Shown: positions 25,293 to 32,983 of the stretch, piece by piece
Layout of the letters: each line of letters begins with the position of its first letter
How positions within the stretch are numbered: the first letter of the stretch is position 1
Assembly: GCA_030053935.1 (NCBI GenBank)
Contig: JASGCU010000007.1
Location: 7,009-39,991, forward strand
Source: Chitinophagaceae bacterium
GTDB lineage: Bacteria; Bacteroidota; Bacteroidia; Cytophagales; JASGCU01
Reading direction: 5' to 3'
Length of the DNA stretch: 32,983 nucleotides
The notes under the pieces: generated by a model
What the model saw: only the letters and a program-made list of their open reading frames with translations
Told to the model about the DNA's origin: nothing
Database searches by the model: none
Translations under genes and position numbers: made by a program

Positions 25293-25789
25293 CAAATAAG
25301 TATAAGATGAAATCCCCCTCATGAAAAATAATATATACTTACTCAATAAGTACATACTTACTAACTTAATATTAATGTATTTAAACATATTACAAAAAAT
25401 TAATTTTTGACTGATTCTAAAAATTATTGTTACTATTTTGAACTTTAGAAAATACCAGAACCCTTTTAGTATTTTAAGATTCGTTTATTAAAAAAATAAT
25501 AAATGTCTTAATTATTTTTGATAAAAAACACAAAAACAGCTATTCCTAAATTAAAAAATATTTTTTAATTTTTTATAAAATAAGGTCACTATTTCGTTTT
25601 TTTGTGTATGTTATTCTTTTTTTTGAGGATGATCCAACCCATGTATTCTGTTTACCAATAAAAAATCAAGAATATAATAACAAATTACAAATTCATGTAT
25701 TATATTTACTTCATTATACGGTAGAATATCTTTAAAGAGAGAAAACCTTATACTGTCATTATTGAATACACGTTAATACAAATATTTTT
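25293..25789. other. Divergent intergenic region between the T9SS gene and ligA
   Basis: A 497-bp gap if the T9SS gene starts at 25292. It holds the alternative T9SS upstream codons (to 25388), a small A-T hairpin (AAAATAC 25449-25455 with GTATTTT 25469-25475), repeat copy B (25517-25612), and a 53-codon open frame on the - strand (25611-25772) without a start codon. No TAnnTTTG promoter box was found for either gene. Confidence 0.5.
25517..25612. repeat. Palindromic dispersed repeat, copy B
   Basis: Same orientation as copy A (22091-22184), with the same perfect 24-bp palindrome at 25548-25571 and the same outer inverted arms. The two copies enclose the T9SS gene as direct repeats about 3.4 kb apart. 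Confidence 0.85.
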
Positions 25790-27844
25790 ATGAACCTATT
25801 AGAAGCCAAAAAAGAAATAGAAATTCTGATACAAACTATCCAGGAGTATAGTTATGCTTATTACCAAGAAGATACATCAAAGGTATCCGATTACGAATTT
25901 GATCAACTCTTATTGAGGTTGCAAGATTTAGAAGAAAAATTTCCCGAATTACGAGACCCCAATTCTCCCACTCAAAGAGTAGGAGGTACTATAACCAAAG
26001 CATTTGAAACGGTATTACACAAGTATCCTATGCTTTCTTTAGGAAATACTTACTCGGAGGCGGAACTTCTTGCTTTTGATACCAGGGTAAGAAAAGGATT
26101 AGAAGATGCTCCTTTTGAATACTTTTGCGAACAAAAATTTGACGGGGTTTCCATTAGTTTAATCTATGAAAAAGGGGTATTAGTCCGTGCTATAACACGT
26201 GGTGATGGGGAAAAAGGAGACAATGTGACCGAAAATGTAAAAACAATTCATACTGTTCCGCTTCGGTTAAAGGATGGAGATGTCCCTGAATATTTTGAGG
26301 TGAGGGGAGAGATATTTTTATCCCGAAAAGTATTTGATATGCTGAATAGAGAAAAAGAAGAAATGGGAGAGCCGCTCCTCTCGAACCCAAGAAATAGTGC
26401 ATCAGGGACTCTAAAATTACAAAATTCAAGCATAGCAGCAAAAAGAAAGTTAGATATATACTGCTATTATCTTTTAGGGGAGAATATCCCTGCAAAAACC
26501 CACGAAGAATGCATACAGTTGCTCAAAAAATGGGGATTTCCTCTCTCTCCTACTTCTCAAAAATGCTCTCATATTGCAGAAGTTATCACTTATATACATG
26601 AGTGGGAAACCAAACGCCATTCTCTCCCTTTGGATACAGACGGAATAGTTTTAAAAATAAATAATTTAGAGCATCAACGCTTATTAGGATTCACCTCCAA
26701 AAGCCCTAAATGGGCTATTTCCTTTAAATATAAAGCTCAAAGTATTACTACTCTCCTAGAAAATATTACTTATCAAGTGGGAAGAACAGGAGCCATAACT
26801 CCTGTTGCAGAACTTAAGCCCGTCTCATTGGCAGGAACTATTGTGAAAAGAGCATCACTTCATAATGCAAATGAAATGCAGAGATTGGATATCCGCATTG
26901 GAGACACGGTCTTTGTAGAAAAAGGAGGAGAAATTATACCTAAAATTACAGGAGTACAATTAGAAAATCGCAAACAAGATTCTCTTCCCATTCAATATAT
27001 AACACATTGTCCCGAATGTAATACTCCATTAGTGAGATACGAAACCGAAGCAAATCACTATTGTCCCAACAGAGAGAAATGCCCGCCACAAATACTCGGC
27101 AGAATGGAGCATTTTATATCTCGAAATGCTATGAATATAGAAAACCTTGGAACAGAAACCATTCGTGGTTTGATAGATAAACATATTATACAATACCCAT
27201 CCGACCTTTATAAGCTCACTTACGAAATGCTGAATGGGTTAGAAATACAAACTGTTTCTGACAAAAAAGGAGGAAATAATATTCGTTCTCTCCGTGAAAA
27301 ATCAGCCGAGAATATTATACATTCTATTCAGAAATCAAAACAAGAACCCTTTGAAAATGTCCTGTTTGCAATAGGAATAAGATATGTAGGAAAAACTACC
27401 GCCGAAAAACTTGCAACCCATTTTCAAAATATAGATGCTCTTATGAATGCATCATATCAAGATCTCATAAGCGCACCCGAAATAGGAGAAAAAATAGCTC
27501 AAAGTATCCAGCATTTTTTCCAAAACCCTCAAAATATTACGTTTATTCATGCTCTTAAAACAGCGGGATTGCATTTTCAAATAAAAGAAAAAGAATCCAA
27601 CTCTCCATCCAACATATTAGAAAATAAAACCTTTGTCATAAGCGGAACATTCAAAAGATGGGAAAGGGAAGAACTCCAAAATATCATAAAACAAAACGGA
27701 GGAAAACTACTCTCCTCTATCTCCAAAAAATTAGATTATCTTGTGGTAGGCGAAAATATGGGACCAGCTAAATTAGAAAAGGCAAAAGAGTTAAATATTA
27801 CCATGATCACAGAGGAAGAATTTCTGACTCTCCTATCCCAATAG
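25790..27844 (+). CDS. ligA: NAD-dependent DNA ligase
   Basis: Seals nicks in replication and repair using NAD+. The adenylation domain has the nucleophile Lys116 in the KFDG motif and the usual SLGNTYSEAEL segment before it. The OB fold carries YQVGRTGAITPVAELKPV. The four-Cys zinc finger is CPECNTPL...HYCPNREKCPP. It is followed by helix-hairpin-helix repeats (FAIGIRYVGKTTAEKLA) and a C-terminal BRCT domain (NKTFVISGTF to EEEFLTLL). The 684 aa are typical. The restriction-modification gene follows after 59 bp but is probably an independent acquisition. Confidence 0.98.
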   Translation: MNLLEAKKEIEILIQTIQEYSYAYYQEDTSKVSDYEFDQLLLRLQDLEEKFPELRDPNSPTQRVGGTITKAFETVLHKYPMLSLGNTYSEAELLAFDTRVRKGLEDAPFEYFCEQKFDGVSISLIYEKGVLVRAITRGDGEKGDNVTENVKTIHTVPLRLKDGDVPEYFEVRGEIFLSRKVFDMLNREKEEMGEPLLSNPRNSASGTLKLQNSSIAAKRKLDIYCYYLLGENIPAKTHEECIQLLKKWGFPLSPTSQKCSHIAEVITYIHEWETKRHSLPLDTDGIVLKINNLEHQRLLGFTSKSPKWAISFKYKAQSITTLLENITYQVGRTGAITPVAELKPVSLAGTIVKRASLHNANEMQRLDIRIGDTVFVEKGGEIIPKITGVQLENRKQDSLPIQYITHCPECNTPLVRYETEANHYCPNREKCPPQILGRMEHFISRNAMNIENLGTETIRGLIDKHIIQYPSDLYKLTYEMLNGLEIQTVSDKKGGNNIRSLREKSAENIIHSIQKSKQEPFENVLFAIGIRYVGKTTAEKLATHFQNIDALMNASYQDLISAPEIGEKIAQSIQHFFQNPQNITFIHALKTAGLHFQIKEKESNSPSNILENKTFVISGTFKRWEREELQNIIKQNGGKLLSSISKKLDYLVVGENMGPAKLEKAKELNITMITEEEFLTLLSQ

Positions 27845-27903
27845 AATGATGTATGACGTACCCAATGATGAACAAAAAATTTATTTACAAAAATTAAAAA
27901 ACT

Positions 27904-30903
27904 ATGTCAATACAAGATATACATAATTACTATAATACAATAAACGAATACAAACGTTTTGGTGGCACAGAGAATGAAAGAAGTATTCGCCGTGCTTTTG
28001 CCAATTTATTAGACAGATATTGCGTACAAAAGAAATTACAATTAGTTGATGAAGTATCACTCAAATATTCTAGAAAACGACCAGACGGAACAGTAAGAAC
28101 TGCCCTGCAACAAGATTGGGGATATTGGGAAAGTAAAGATATGCAAGATAATTTAGACGAAGAGATTAAAAAAAAAATTGAAATTGGTTATCCGACTTTT
28201 AATATTCTATTTGAAAACTCAGAACAAATTGTTTTAATTCAACAAGACAAAGAATTAATGCGGGGAGAAATGAAAAACCCCGAATTTTTGCATCGTATTT
28301 TAACCGCATTTATACAATATGAACGCCCTGAGATAACAGATTTTCGGATTGCTGTTCAAAAATTTAAAGAAGATATTCCGTATATTGTGGAGACGCTCCG
28401 CACCATGATTGCGGAGCAAGAAAAGAACCCCGAATTTAGAATACAACGTGAAAAATTTTGGAATGTATGCCGTGAAAGTATCAATCCCGAAATATCAGCT
28501 TTTGATATTCGAGAAATGATTATTCAACATATTTTAACAGCAGAAATATTTGATACAGTATTTGGCGACAGTCATTTTCACAGAGAAAATAATATTGCAC
28601 GAGAATTAGAAATAGTTGTGAATACTTTTTTCACAGGAGCAGTCCGTCGTGATACACTTGCTACTATTGATAGTTATTACAAAACCATAAAACGGGAAGC
28701 AGGAAATATTGAAAGCTACCACGAAAAACAAAAGTTTCTGAAAGTTGTTTACGAAAATTTCTATAAAGCTTATAATCCCAAAGGAGCAGATAAACTCGGA
28801 GTAATCTATACGCCCAATGAAATTGTTAAATTTATGGTGGAAAGCACTGACTTTTTACTGGAAAAATATTTTGGAAAAAATCTTGCCGATAAAAACGTGC
28901 AAATCCTTGACCCTTGTACAGGTACAGGAACTTTTATAACCGATATTATTGAATATATCCCCGAACAATACTTAAAATATAAATATAAAAACGAAATTCA
29001 CTGCAACGAATTGGCGATTTTGCCCTATTATATTGCAAACCTCAATATTGAATATACCTATCAGCAAAAAATGAAAAAATACGAACCTTATGAGAATATC
29101 GTTTTTGTTGATACCTTAGATAACTTAGGATTTAGCTACGAAGGAAAACAATTGAAAACCAAACTCTATGCTGTAAGTGCCGAAAATTTGGACAGAGTCA
29201 TAAAACAAAACGAGAAAAAAATATCAGTAATTATTGGAAATCCACCATATAATGCTCATCAGCAGAATGAAAATGATAATAATAAAAATAGAACTTACAA
29301 AGAAATAGACAAACGCATAAAAGAAACTTACGTATATTATAGTGCTGCCCAAAAAACAAAAGTATATGATATGTATGCAAGATTTTATCGTTGGGCAACT
29401 GATAGAATAAATGGAAATGGCATTGTGGCTTTTATTACCAACCGTTCTTTTATTGACAGCAGAACGTTTGACGGTTTTCGTAAAAGTATAGCCCAAGAAT
29501 TTGATTATGCATATATTGTGGACTTACACGGAGATATTCGTGCAAACAGCGGACAAGCAAAAGCAAATGTTTTTAATATTATGACAGGTGTGGCAATTGC
29601 TTTTTTCGTACGAAAAGAAAAAGCAGATACAAAATTCATTAAATATTATCCAGTGGATTTCCCAACTGCAAAAGAAAAATTAGAATTTTTAGAAACAACA
29701 TCTTTGCGAACCATTCCATTTGAAAGTATCCAAGCCGATAAAAATAACAACTGGATAAATATTGCTGACACAGATTTTGAAAAACTCATTCCCATAATAG
29801 AAAAGAATAATAAAAATACATTGTTTCGGCTTACTACAAATGGAGTTGCAACAAACAGAGATGAATGGGTTTATGATTTTGATACAAAAAATTTAGAAAA
29901 TAAAATAAAGTTTTTTATTGATATTTATAATAAAGAAGTTGAAAAATTAAAAGATAAAAAAACGCAACATGAAATAAATGATGTATTAGATTATTCTATT
30001 AAGTGGAGTGAAGCATTAAAGAATAATTTATTAAGAAATGAAAAATTAAAATTTCTAAAGAACTCTTTTTCATTGATTGCTTACCGACCATTTGTAAAAA
30101 AACAATACTATTCAGAAAAAAAACTGAGCGACAGATTAACAAACAATCACTACTTAATATTTGGAAAAAGCTTAAAAATAAAAAATAAAATAATTACAAT
30201 AAATCAGTCAAAAAAAGAATTCAATGTTTTAGGATCTGATACATTAGTTGATTTACATTTTAACGGGGATAGTGTTTGCATTCCTTTATACCGCTACGAC
30301 AAAAAAGGAAACCAATTAAAAAACGTAACCGATTGGGGATTAATTCAATTTAAGAATCATTATAATGATAAAACGATTACCAAAGAAGATATATTTTATT
30401 ATACTTACGCAGTTTTTCATAATCCTGAATATGTTAAAAAATACGAACTCAACTTAAAACGAGAATTTCCAAGAGTACCGCTTTACAACGATTTTTGGAA
30501 ATGGAGTAAGTGGGGCAAGGAACTAATGGATTTGCATATTGGTTATGAAAACGTGGAGAGTTATGAGTTAATAGTTAAAAGTGAAGGGTTAAAAGATAAT
30601 CCCAATCCAAAATTAAAAGCTTTACCGGAAAGCGGAGAGATTATTTTAGACGAAAATACAAGTATATCAGGAATTCCAAAATCTGCTTGGGAATATAAAT
30701 TTGGAAATCGTAGTGCATTGCATTGGATAGTAGACCAATACAAAGAAAAAACAATAGATGATAAGACAATTGCAGAAAAGTTTAATACGTATAAATTTAC
30801 CGATTATAAACAAACTGTAATTGATTTAATAAAACGAATTACAACTGTTTCGGTGTGTACAATGGAAATGGTAAATACAATGGGGGCAGAAGAACATTCA
30901 TGA
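27904..30903 (+). CDS. Single-chain ISP-like restriction-modification enzyme (nuclease-methyltransferase)
   Basis: Self-contained defence enzyme of 999 aa. The N-terminal PD-(D/E)XK-like nuclease has Pro60-Asp61 and Glu76-Ser-Lys78 (GYWESKD). A helical region follows. The N6-adenine methyltransferase has the AdoMet motif LDPCTGTGTF at 335-344 and catalytic NPPY at 446-449. The C-terminal part has the ISP-type specificity features YAVFHNPEYVKKY and REFPRVPLYNDFWKW. Classical type ISP enzymes are about 1,570 aa and carry an SF2 helicase between nuclease and methyltransferase. None is seen here, so it may cut like a type IIG enzyme (inference). Residues 885-897 are encoded by a 7-bp tandem repeat. 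No other defence gene is adjacent, and it may be horizontally acquired. Confidence 0.85.
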   Translation: MSIQDIHNYYNTINEYKRFGGTENERSIRRAFANLLDRYCVQKKLQLVDEVSLKYSRKRPDGTVRTALQQDWGYWESKDMQDNLDEEIKKKIEIGYPTFNILFENSEQIVLIQQDKELMRGEMKNPEFLHRILTAFIQYERPEITDFRIAVQKFKEDIPYIVETLRTMIAEQEKNPEFRIQREKFWNVCRESINPEISAFDIREMIIQHILTAEIFDTVFGDSHFHRENNIARELEIVVNTFFTGAVRRDTLATIDSYYKTIKREAGNIESYHEKQKFLKVVYENFYKAYNPKGADKLGVIYTPNEIVKFMVESTDFLLEKYFGKNLADKNVQILDPCTGTGTFITDIIEYIPEQYLKYKYKNEIHCNELAILPYYIANLNIEYTYQQKMKKYEPYENIVFVDTLDNLGFSYEGKQLKTKLYAVSAENLDRVIKQNEKKISVIIGNPPYNAHQQNENDNNKNRTYKEIDKRIKETYVYYSAAQKTKVYDMYARFYRWATDRINGNGIVAFITNRSFIDSRTFDGFRKSIAQEFDYAYIVDLHGDIRANSGQAKANVFNIMTGVAIAFFVRKEKADTKFIKYYPVDFPTAKEKLEFLETTSLRTIPFESIQADKNNNWINIADTDFEKLIPIIEKNNKNTLFRLTTNGVATNRDEWVYDFDTKNLENKIKFFIDIYNKEVEKLKDKKTQHEINDVLDYSIKWSEALKNNLLRNEKLKFLKNSFSLIAYRPFVKKQYYSEKKLSDRLTNNHYLIFGKSLKIKNKIITINQSKKEFNVLGSDTLVDLHFNGDSVCIPLYRYDKKGNQLKNVTDWGLIQFKNHYNDKTITKEDIFYYTYAVFHNPEYVKKYELNLKREFPRVPLYNDFWKWSKWGKELMDLHIGYENVESYELIVKSEGLKDNPNPKLKALPESGEIILDENTSISGIPKSAWEYKFGNRSALHWIVDQYKEKTIDDKTIAEKFNTYKFTDYKQTVIDLIKRITTVSVCTMEMVNTMGAEEHS
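30556..30597 (+). repeat. 7-bp-period tandem repeat inside the restriction enzyme gene
   Basis: Six degenerate units on the pattern NNNNGTT (GAGAGTT, ATGAGTT, AATAGTT, AAAAGTG, AAGGGTT, AAAAGAT). They encode ESYELIVKSEGLKD (885-898), a loop in the specificity region. The first two units are nearly identical in sequence and frame to the heptamers in the T9SS gene. Confidence 0.75.
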
Positions 30904-30925
30904 AATAAGTCAATGATTGAAAATA

Positions 30926-30945
30926 AAAACCATACCATAATGGTA
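30926..30945 (-). terminator. Weak candidate terminator after rfaE2
   Basis: TACCAT and ATGGTA (30933-30938 and 30940-30945) form a minimal stem just past the rfaE2 stop. On the - strand it is followed by a T-rich tract (GGTTTTTATTTTC). The stem is short, and the gap between the two convergent genes is only 47 bp. Confidence 0.3.
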
Positions 30946-30950
30946 AGTAA

Positions 30951-31436
30951 TTATTCGGATTCCTTTATTTTTTCTACAATGCGGGAAGTAGAATAACCCT
31001 CGGTTATCTGTATCAATTGCACTTTTCCACCGTTTTGTAATACCAAATCAGCCCCTATTACTTCTTTTTGCATATAATCTGCTCCTTTTACCAAAATATC
31101 AGGGTGTATGGCTTTTATTACTAATAAAGGGGTTTCTTCTTCAAAAAGAATCACCATATCTATACATTCTATCGCAGCTAATACTCGTAATCTACTTGCT
31201 TCATCTATTATAGGGCGATTTTTTCCTTTTAATTTTCTGATAGAAGCATCGCTATTTATTCCTACGATGAGTTTATCTCCTAGATTTTTTGCTTCTTCCA
31301 AGTAGTCTATATGTCCTTTATGGATAATATCAAAGCATCCATTGGTGAATACAATTTTATTAGTATCTTTTTTCCATCCGCGGATGGTAGGTATTGCATC
31401 TGCAAGAGAGCAAATTTTCTTACTGGTCTGTATCAT
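30951..31436 (-). CDS. rfaE2: D-glycero-beta-D-manno-heptose 1-phosphate adenylyltransferase
   Basis: Nucleotidyltransferase that activates heptose 1-phosphate for the lipopolysaccharide inner core. The 161-aa protein matches the stand-alone C-terminal half of HldE. It has the cytidylyltransferase-type motif TNGCFDIIHKGH (31-42, with His39 and His42), then GINSD and NRPI, and ends GYSTSRIVEKIKE. The kinase half is not in the window. The start overlaps the end of the upstream membrane-protein gene by 17 bp, so it is the last gene of a panD / flippase-like / rfaE2 operon. Confidence 0.93.
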   Translation of the reverse strand: MIQTSKKICSLADAIPTIRGWKKDTNKIVFTNGCFDIIHKGHIDYLEEAKNLGDKLIVGINSDASIRKLKGKNRPIIDEASRLRVLAAIECIDMVILFEEETPLLVIKAIHPDILVKGADYMQKEVIGADLVLQNGGKVQLIQITEGYSTSRIVEKIKESE

Positions 31437-32424
31437 GTTTTTTATGTTTCAGAAAGAAAAAGCATAAAAAAGCTACTCCTCCATACATAATAATTGCTAC
31501 TATACTCGTAGTATGTAAAATAGTAGCTATGGTTTTAGACATAGCGCTATCTATATTATACCATATAAGTGATTGGGAAACAAAAAAGTGAAATGTTCCA
31601 AATCCTCCCTGCACAGGAAGAGCCATACCAATAGTTGCCATTGCTAATACTACTATTCCTTGGGATAGAGTAATCCCTTCTGTACTAGAAAAAGCTATGA
31701 TAACTACATAAGTAGTTAGATAATAGGTGAACCAAAGTAAAAAGGTATGTATAAAAAACCATTTTGGAGAATGTATATCTTTTATACTCTGTATTCCGGC
31801 AACAAATAAAGTAAAAAGTTCTTGTATCTTGAGAAGGATTTTTTGAGAAGCAAAAAATTTTTTTATGGTATAGAGCATTGCTAATAAAAAAGCGCTCATT
31901 ATAAATAAAAAGAGTAAAAGGTACCTTCCTTGTATTTTTTGATATATTTGATGGAGTATGGGAAAGAGAACCTGAGATATTTTATCAAATTCTATAAGTA
32001 CAGATATAAAAATAACTACTATCATAGATACAATGTCGACAATCCTTTCTGTTATGACTGTTCCGATAGAGGATGCAAGAGGAACATTATTGGTTTTCTT
32101 GAGAATGGAACAACGGATTACTTCACCCAATCTGGGAAGGATAATATTTCCTAAATATCCTATTAACACGGATATGAATACTTTATTGTGAGAAATAGTA
32201 TGTCCTAATGCACGTAAAAGCATATTCCACCTTACTGCTCTTATATAATGACTTATTAAGGTTATAAAAAAAGCAATGCCAATATAGAAGTAGTTTGTAT
32301 TGATATGAGAAATATTTGCGAGCATTTCTTCTATTTTCATGTCTTTAAAAAGCCACCACATGATAATAATAGAAGCACATGCGGGGGATACAAATTTTAA
32401 AATAATAAGAAGGATCTTTTTCAA
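31420..32424 (-). CDS. LPG synthase TM-domain family membrane protein (UPF0104, flippase-like)
   Basis: Integral inner-membrane protein of 334 aa with seven to eight hydrophobic helices. It belongs to the family that includes the flippase half of lysylphosphatidylglycerol synthase. The signature [14 protein letters not shown] lies after the second or third helix, and [21 protein letters not shown] near the end matches the conserved Pro-x-x-x-Gly-x-G segment. There is no soluble aminoacyltransferase domain, so it is not itself a lysyl transferase. A lipid-translocation role is inferred. It overlaps panD by 4 bp (ATGA) and rfaE2 by 17 bp, a tightly coupled operon. Confidence 0.85.
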   Translation of the reverse strand: MKKILLIILKFVSPACASIIIMWWLFKDMKIEEMLANISHINTNYFYIGIAFFITLISHYIRAVRWNMLLRALGHTISHNKVFISVLIGYLGNIILPRLGEVIRCSILKKTNNVPLASSIGTVITERIVDIVSMIVVIFISVLIEFDKISQVLFPILHQIYQKIQGRYLLLFLFIMSAFLLAMLYTIKKFFASQKILLKIQELFTLFVAGIQSIKDIHSPKWFFIHTFLLWFTYYLTTYVVIIAFSSTEGITLSQGIVVLAMATIGMALPVQGGFGTFHFFVSQSLIWYNIDSAMSKTIATILHTTSIVAIIMYGGVAFLCFFFLKHKKHDTDQ

Positions 32425-32771
32425 GGTACGATTTGGTTATTATGATCGGGGAATATTATAAAGGGTTTGTGATTTTTTGCTGCTTCTATATCCATCTGGC
32501 AATAAGAAATAATAATGAGCATATCCCCTACTTGAACCTTTCTTGCAGCAGCCCCGTTAACACATATTTCTCCTTTTCCGTAGGCACCTTTTATAGCGTA
32601 TGTTTCAAATCTTTCGCCATTATTTATATTTACGACTTGTACTTTTTCATATTCTATAATATGCGATGCCTTGAGCAACGCTTCATCAATAGTTATACTT
32701 CCTATATAGTGGAGTTCTGATTGTGTTACTCTCGCTCTATGAATTTTTGATTTTAGAATTTCTATTTTCAT
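32421..32771 (-). CDS. panD: Aspartate 1-decarboxylase proenzyme
   Basis: Makes beta-alanine for pantothenate and CoA. The proenzyme cleaves itself between Gly24 and Ser25 ([10 protein letters not shown]) to form the pyruvoyl cofactor. With the ATG at 32769-32771 (116 aa) the cleavage residues have the canonical numbers 24/25, and Arg/Lys and Tyr residues ([23 protein letters not shown]) are in place. The frame stays open to a TTG at 32811-32813. That codon falls within a promoter-like box (32811-32818), so the shorter start is chosen. First gene of the operon; panC and panB are not seen here. Confidence 0.94.
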   Translation of the reverse strand: MKIEILKSKIHRARVTQSELHYIGSITIDEALLKASHIIEYEKVQVVNINNGERFETYAIKGAYGKGEICVNGAAARKVQVGDMLIIISYCQMDIEAAKNHKPFIIFPDHNNQIVP

Positions 32772-32810
32772 AATTGTATGTTCATAAGATATTAACTTAT
32801 TGTACCCCCA

Positions 32811-32818
32811 CAAAGATA
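32811..32818 (-). promoter_or_regulatory. Bacteroidota-type -7 promoter box for panD
   Basis: On the - strand the sequence is TATCTTTG followed by T, a full match to TAnnTTTGY. It lies about 40 bp before the panD ATG, leaving a leader of roughly 30 nt. A -33 TTTG is not obvious upstream, where the DNA is AT-rich (AAGAATATAATAAAAAG). Confidence 0.5.
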
Positions 32819-32907
32819 CTCTTTTTATTATATTCTTATATTCTTTGATTATAATATATTGTGTTTGGTTCTAAAAATTGATTTTTTGAGAAAGAATAAA
32901 AAAAAAA

Positions 32908-32934
32908 GAGGTTGTCCGAAAAGTTTTGAACCGT
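32908..32934. mobile_element. Possible terminal end of an insertion sequence
   Basis: The sequence GAGGTTGTCCGAAAAGTTTT, next to an A10 run, resembles the ends of IS5/IS1182-type elements (GAGxxTGTCCxAAAAG). It is more GC-rich than its surroundings. No transposase frame is recognisable in the remaining 50 bp, and the window ends here, so the other end cannot be seen. Confidence 0.25.
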
Positions 32935-32983
32935 TTTTTATTTGTTTTCTTGCAGATAGTCATTATTCTTTCATTATTTTTTC

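Overview
The window is about 33 kb of a very AT-rich bacterial chromosome that reads as Bacteroidota. The evidence is a protein with FG-GAP repeats and a type IX secretion (T9SS) C-terminal sorting domain, a TonB-dependent receptor with a carboxypeptidase-regulatory-like N-terminal domain, a lipoprotein FKBP isomerase, a serine-palmitoyltransferase-like enzyme, a panD/flippase-like/rfaE2 cluster, few Shine-Dalgarno sequences, and one good Bacteroidota-type -7 promoter box (TAnnTTTG). Most genes are conserved housekeeping genes. Genus and family cannot be told from sequence alone.

Layout. Positions 1-49 are the last codons of a TonB-like protein. The + strand then carries an FKBP lipoprotein and sucC, followed by a tight run fadD-like, spt-like, tdk, alaS (2707-9003). 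After alaS lies a decayed IS1-type transposase fragment with in-frame stops. The - strand block 12480-9248 looks like a four-gene operon: two envelope proteins of unknown function, a 39-codon small ORF, and histidine ammonia-lyase. The small ORF's stop overlaps the hutH start as ATGA. The + strand resumes with a solitary cytochrome oxidase subunit I gene behind a palindrome-rich leader, then pdxA, a TonB-dependent receptor and a LolC/E-type permease. uvrB and a large T9SS surface protein are on the - strand, ligA and a single-chain restriction-modification enzyme on the + strand, and panD/flippase-like/rfaE2 on the - strand.

How the genes fit together. The fadD-like acyl-CoA ligase and the spt-like alpha-oxoamine synthase could supply and condense acyl-CoA for sphingolipid or sulfonolipid synthesis. 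panD starts pantothenate synthesis, and rfaE2 makes the nucleotide-activated heptose used in lipopolysaccharide. uvrB and ligA serve DNA repair and replication. sucC and cox1 are respiratory, although their usual partner subunits are not in this window.

The most unusual signals are: (1) a 94-96 bp near-identical palindromic repeat on both sides of the T9SS gene; (2) a 7-bp-period tandem repeat lying in the same reading frame in two unrelated genes (the T9SS protein and the restriction enzyme), where it encodes Ser-Tyr-Glu-Leu-type peptides; (3) the small ORF coupled to a histidine ammonia-lyase that carries an insertion of about 60 residues; (4) an ISP-like restriction-modification enzyme with no helicase; (5) coding relics in intergenic DNA. 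No tRNA, rRNA or CRISPR array was seen.
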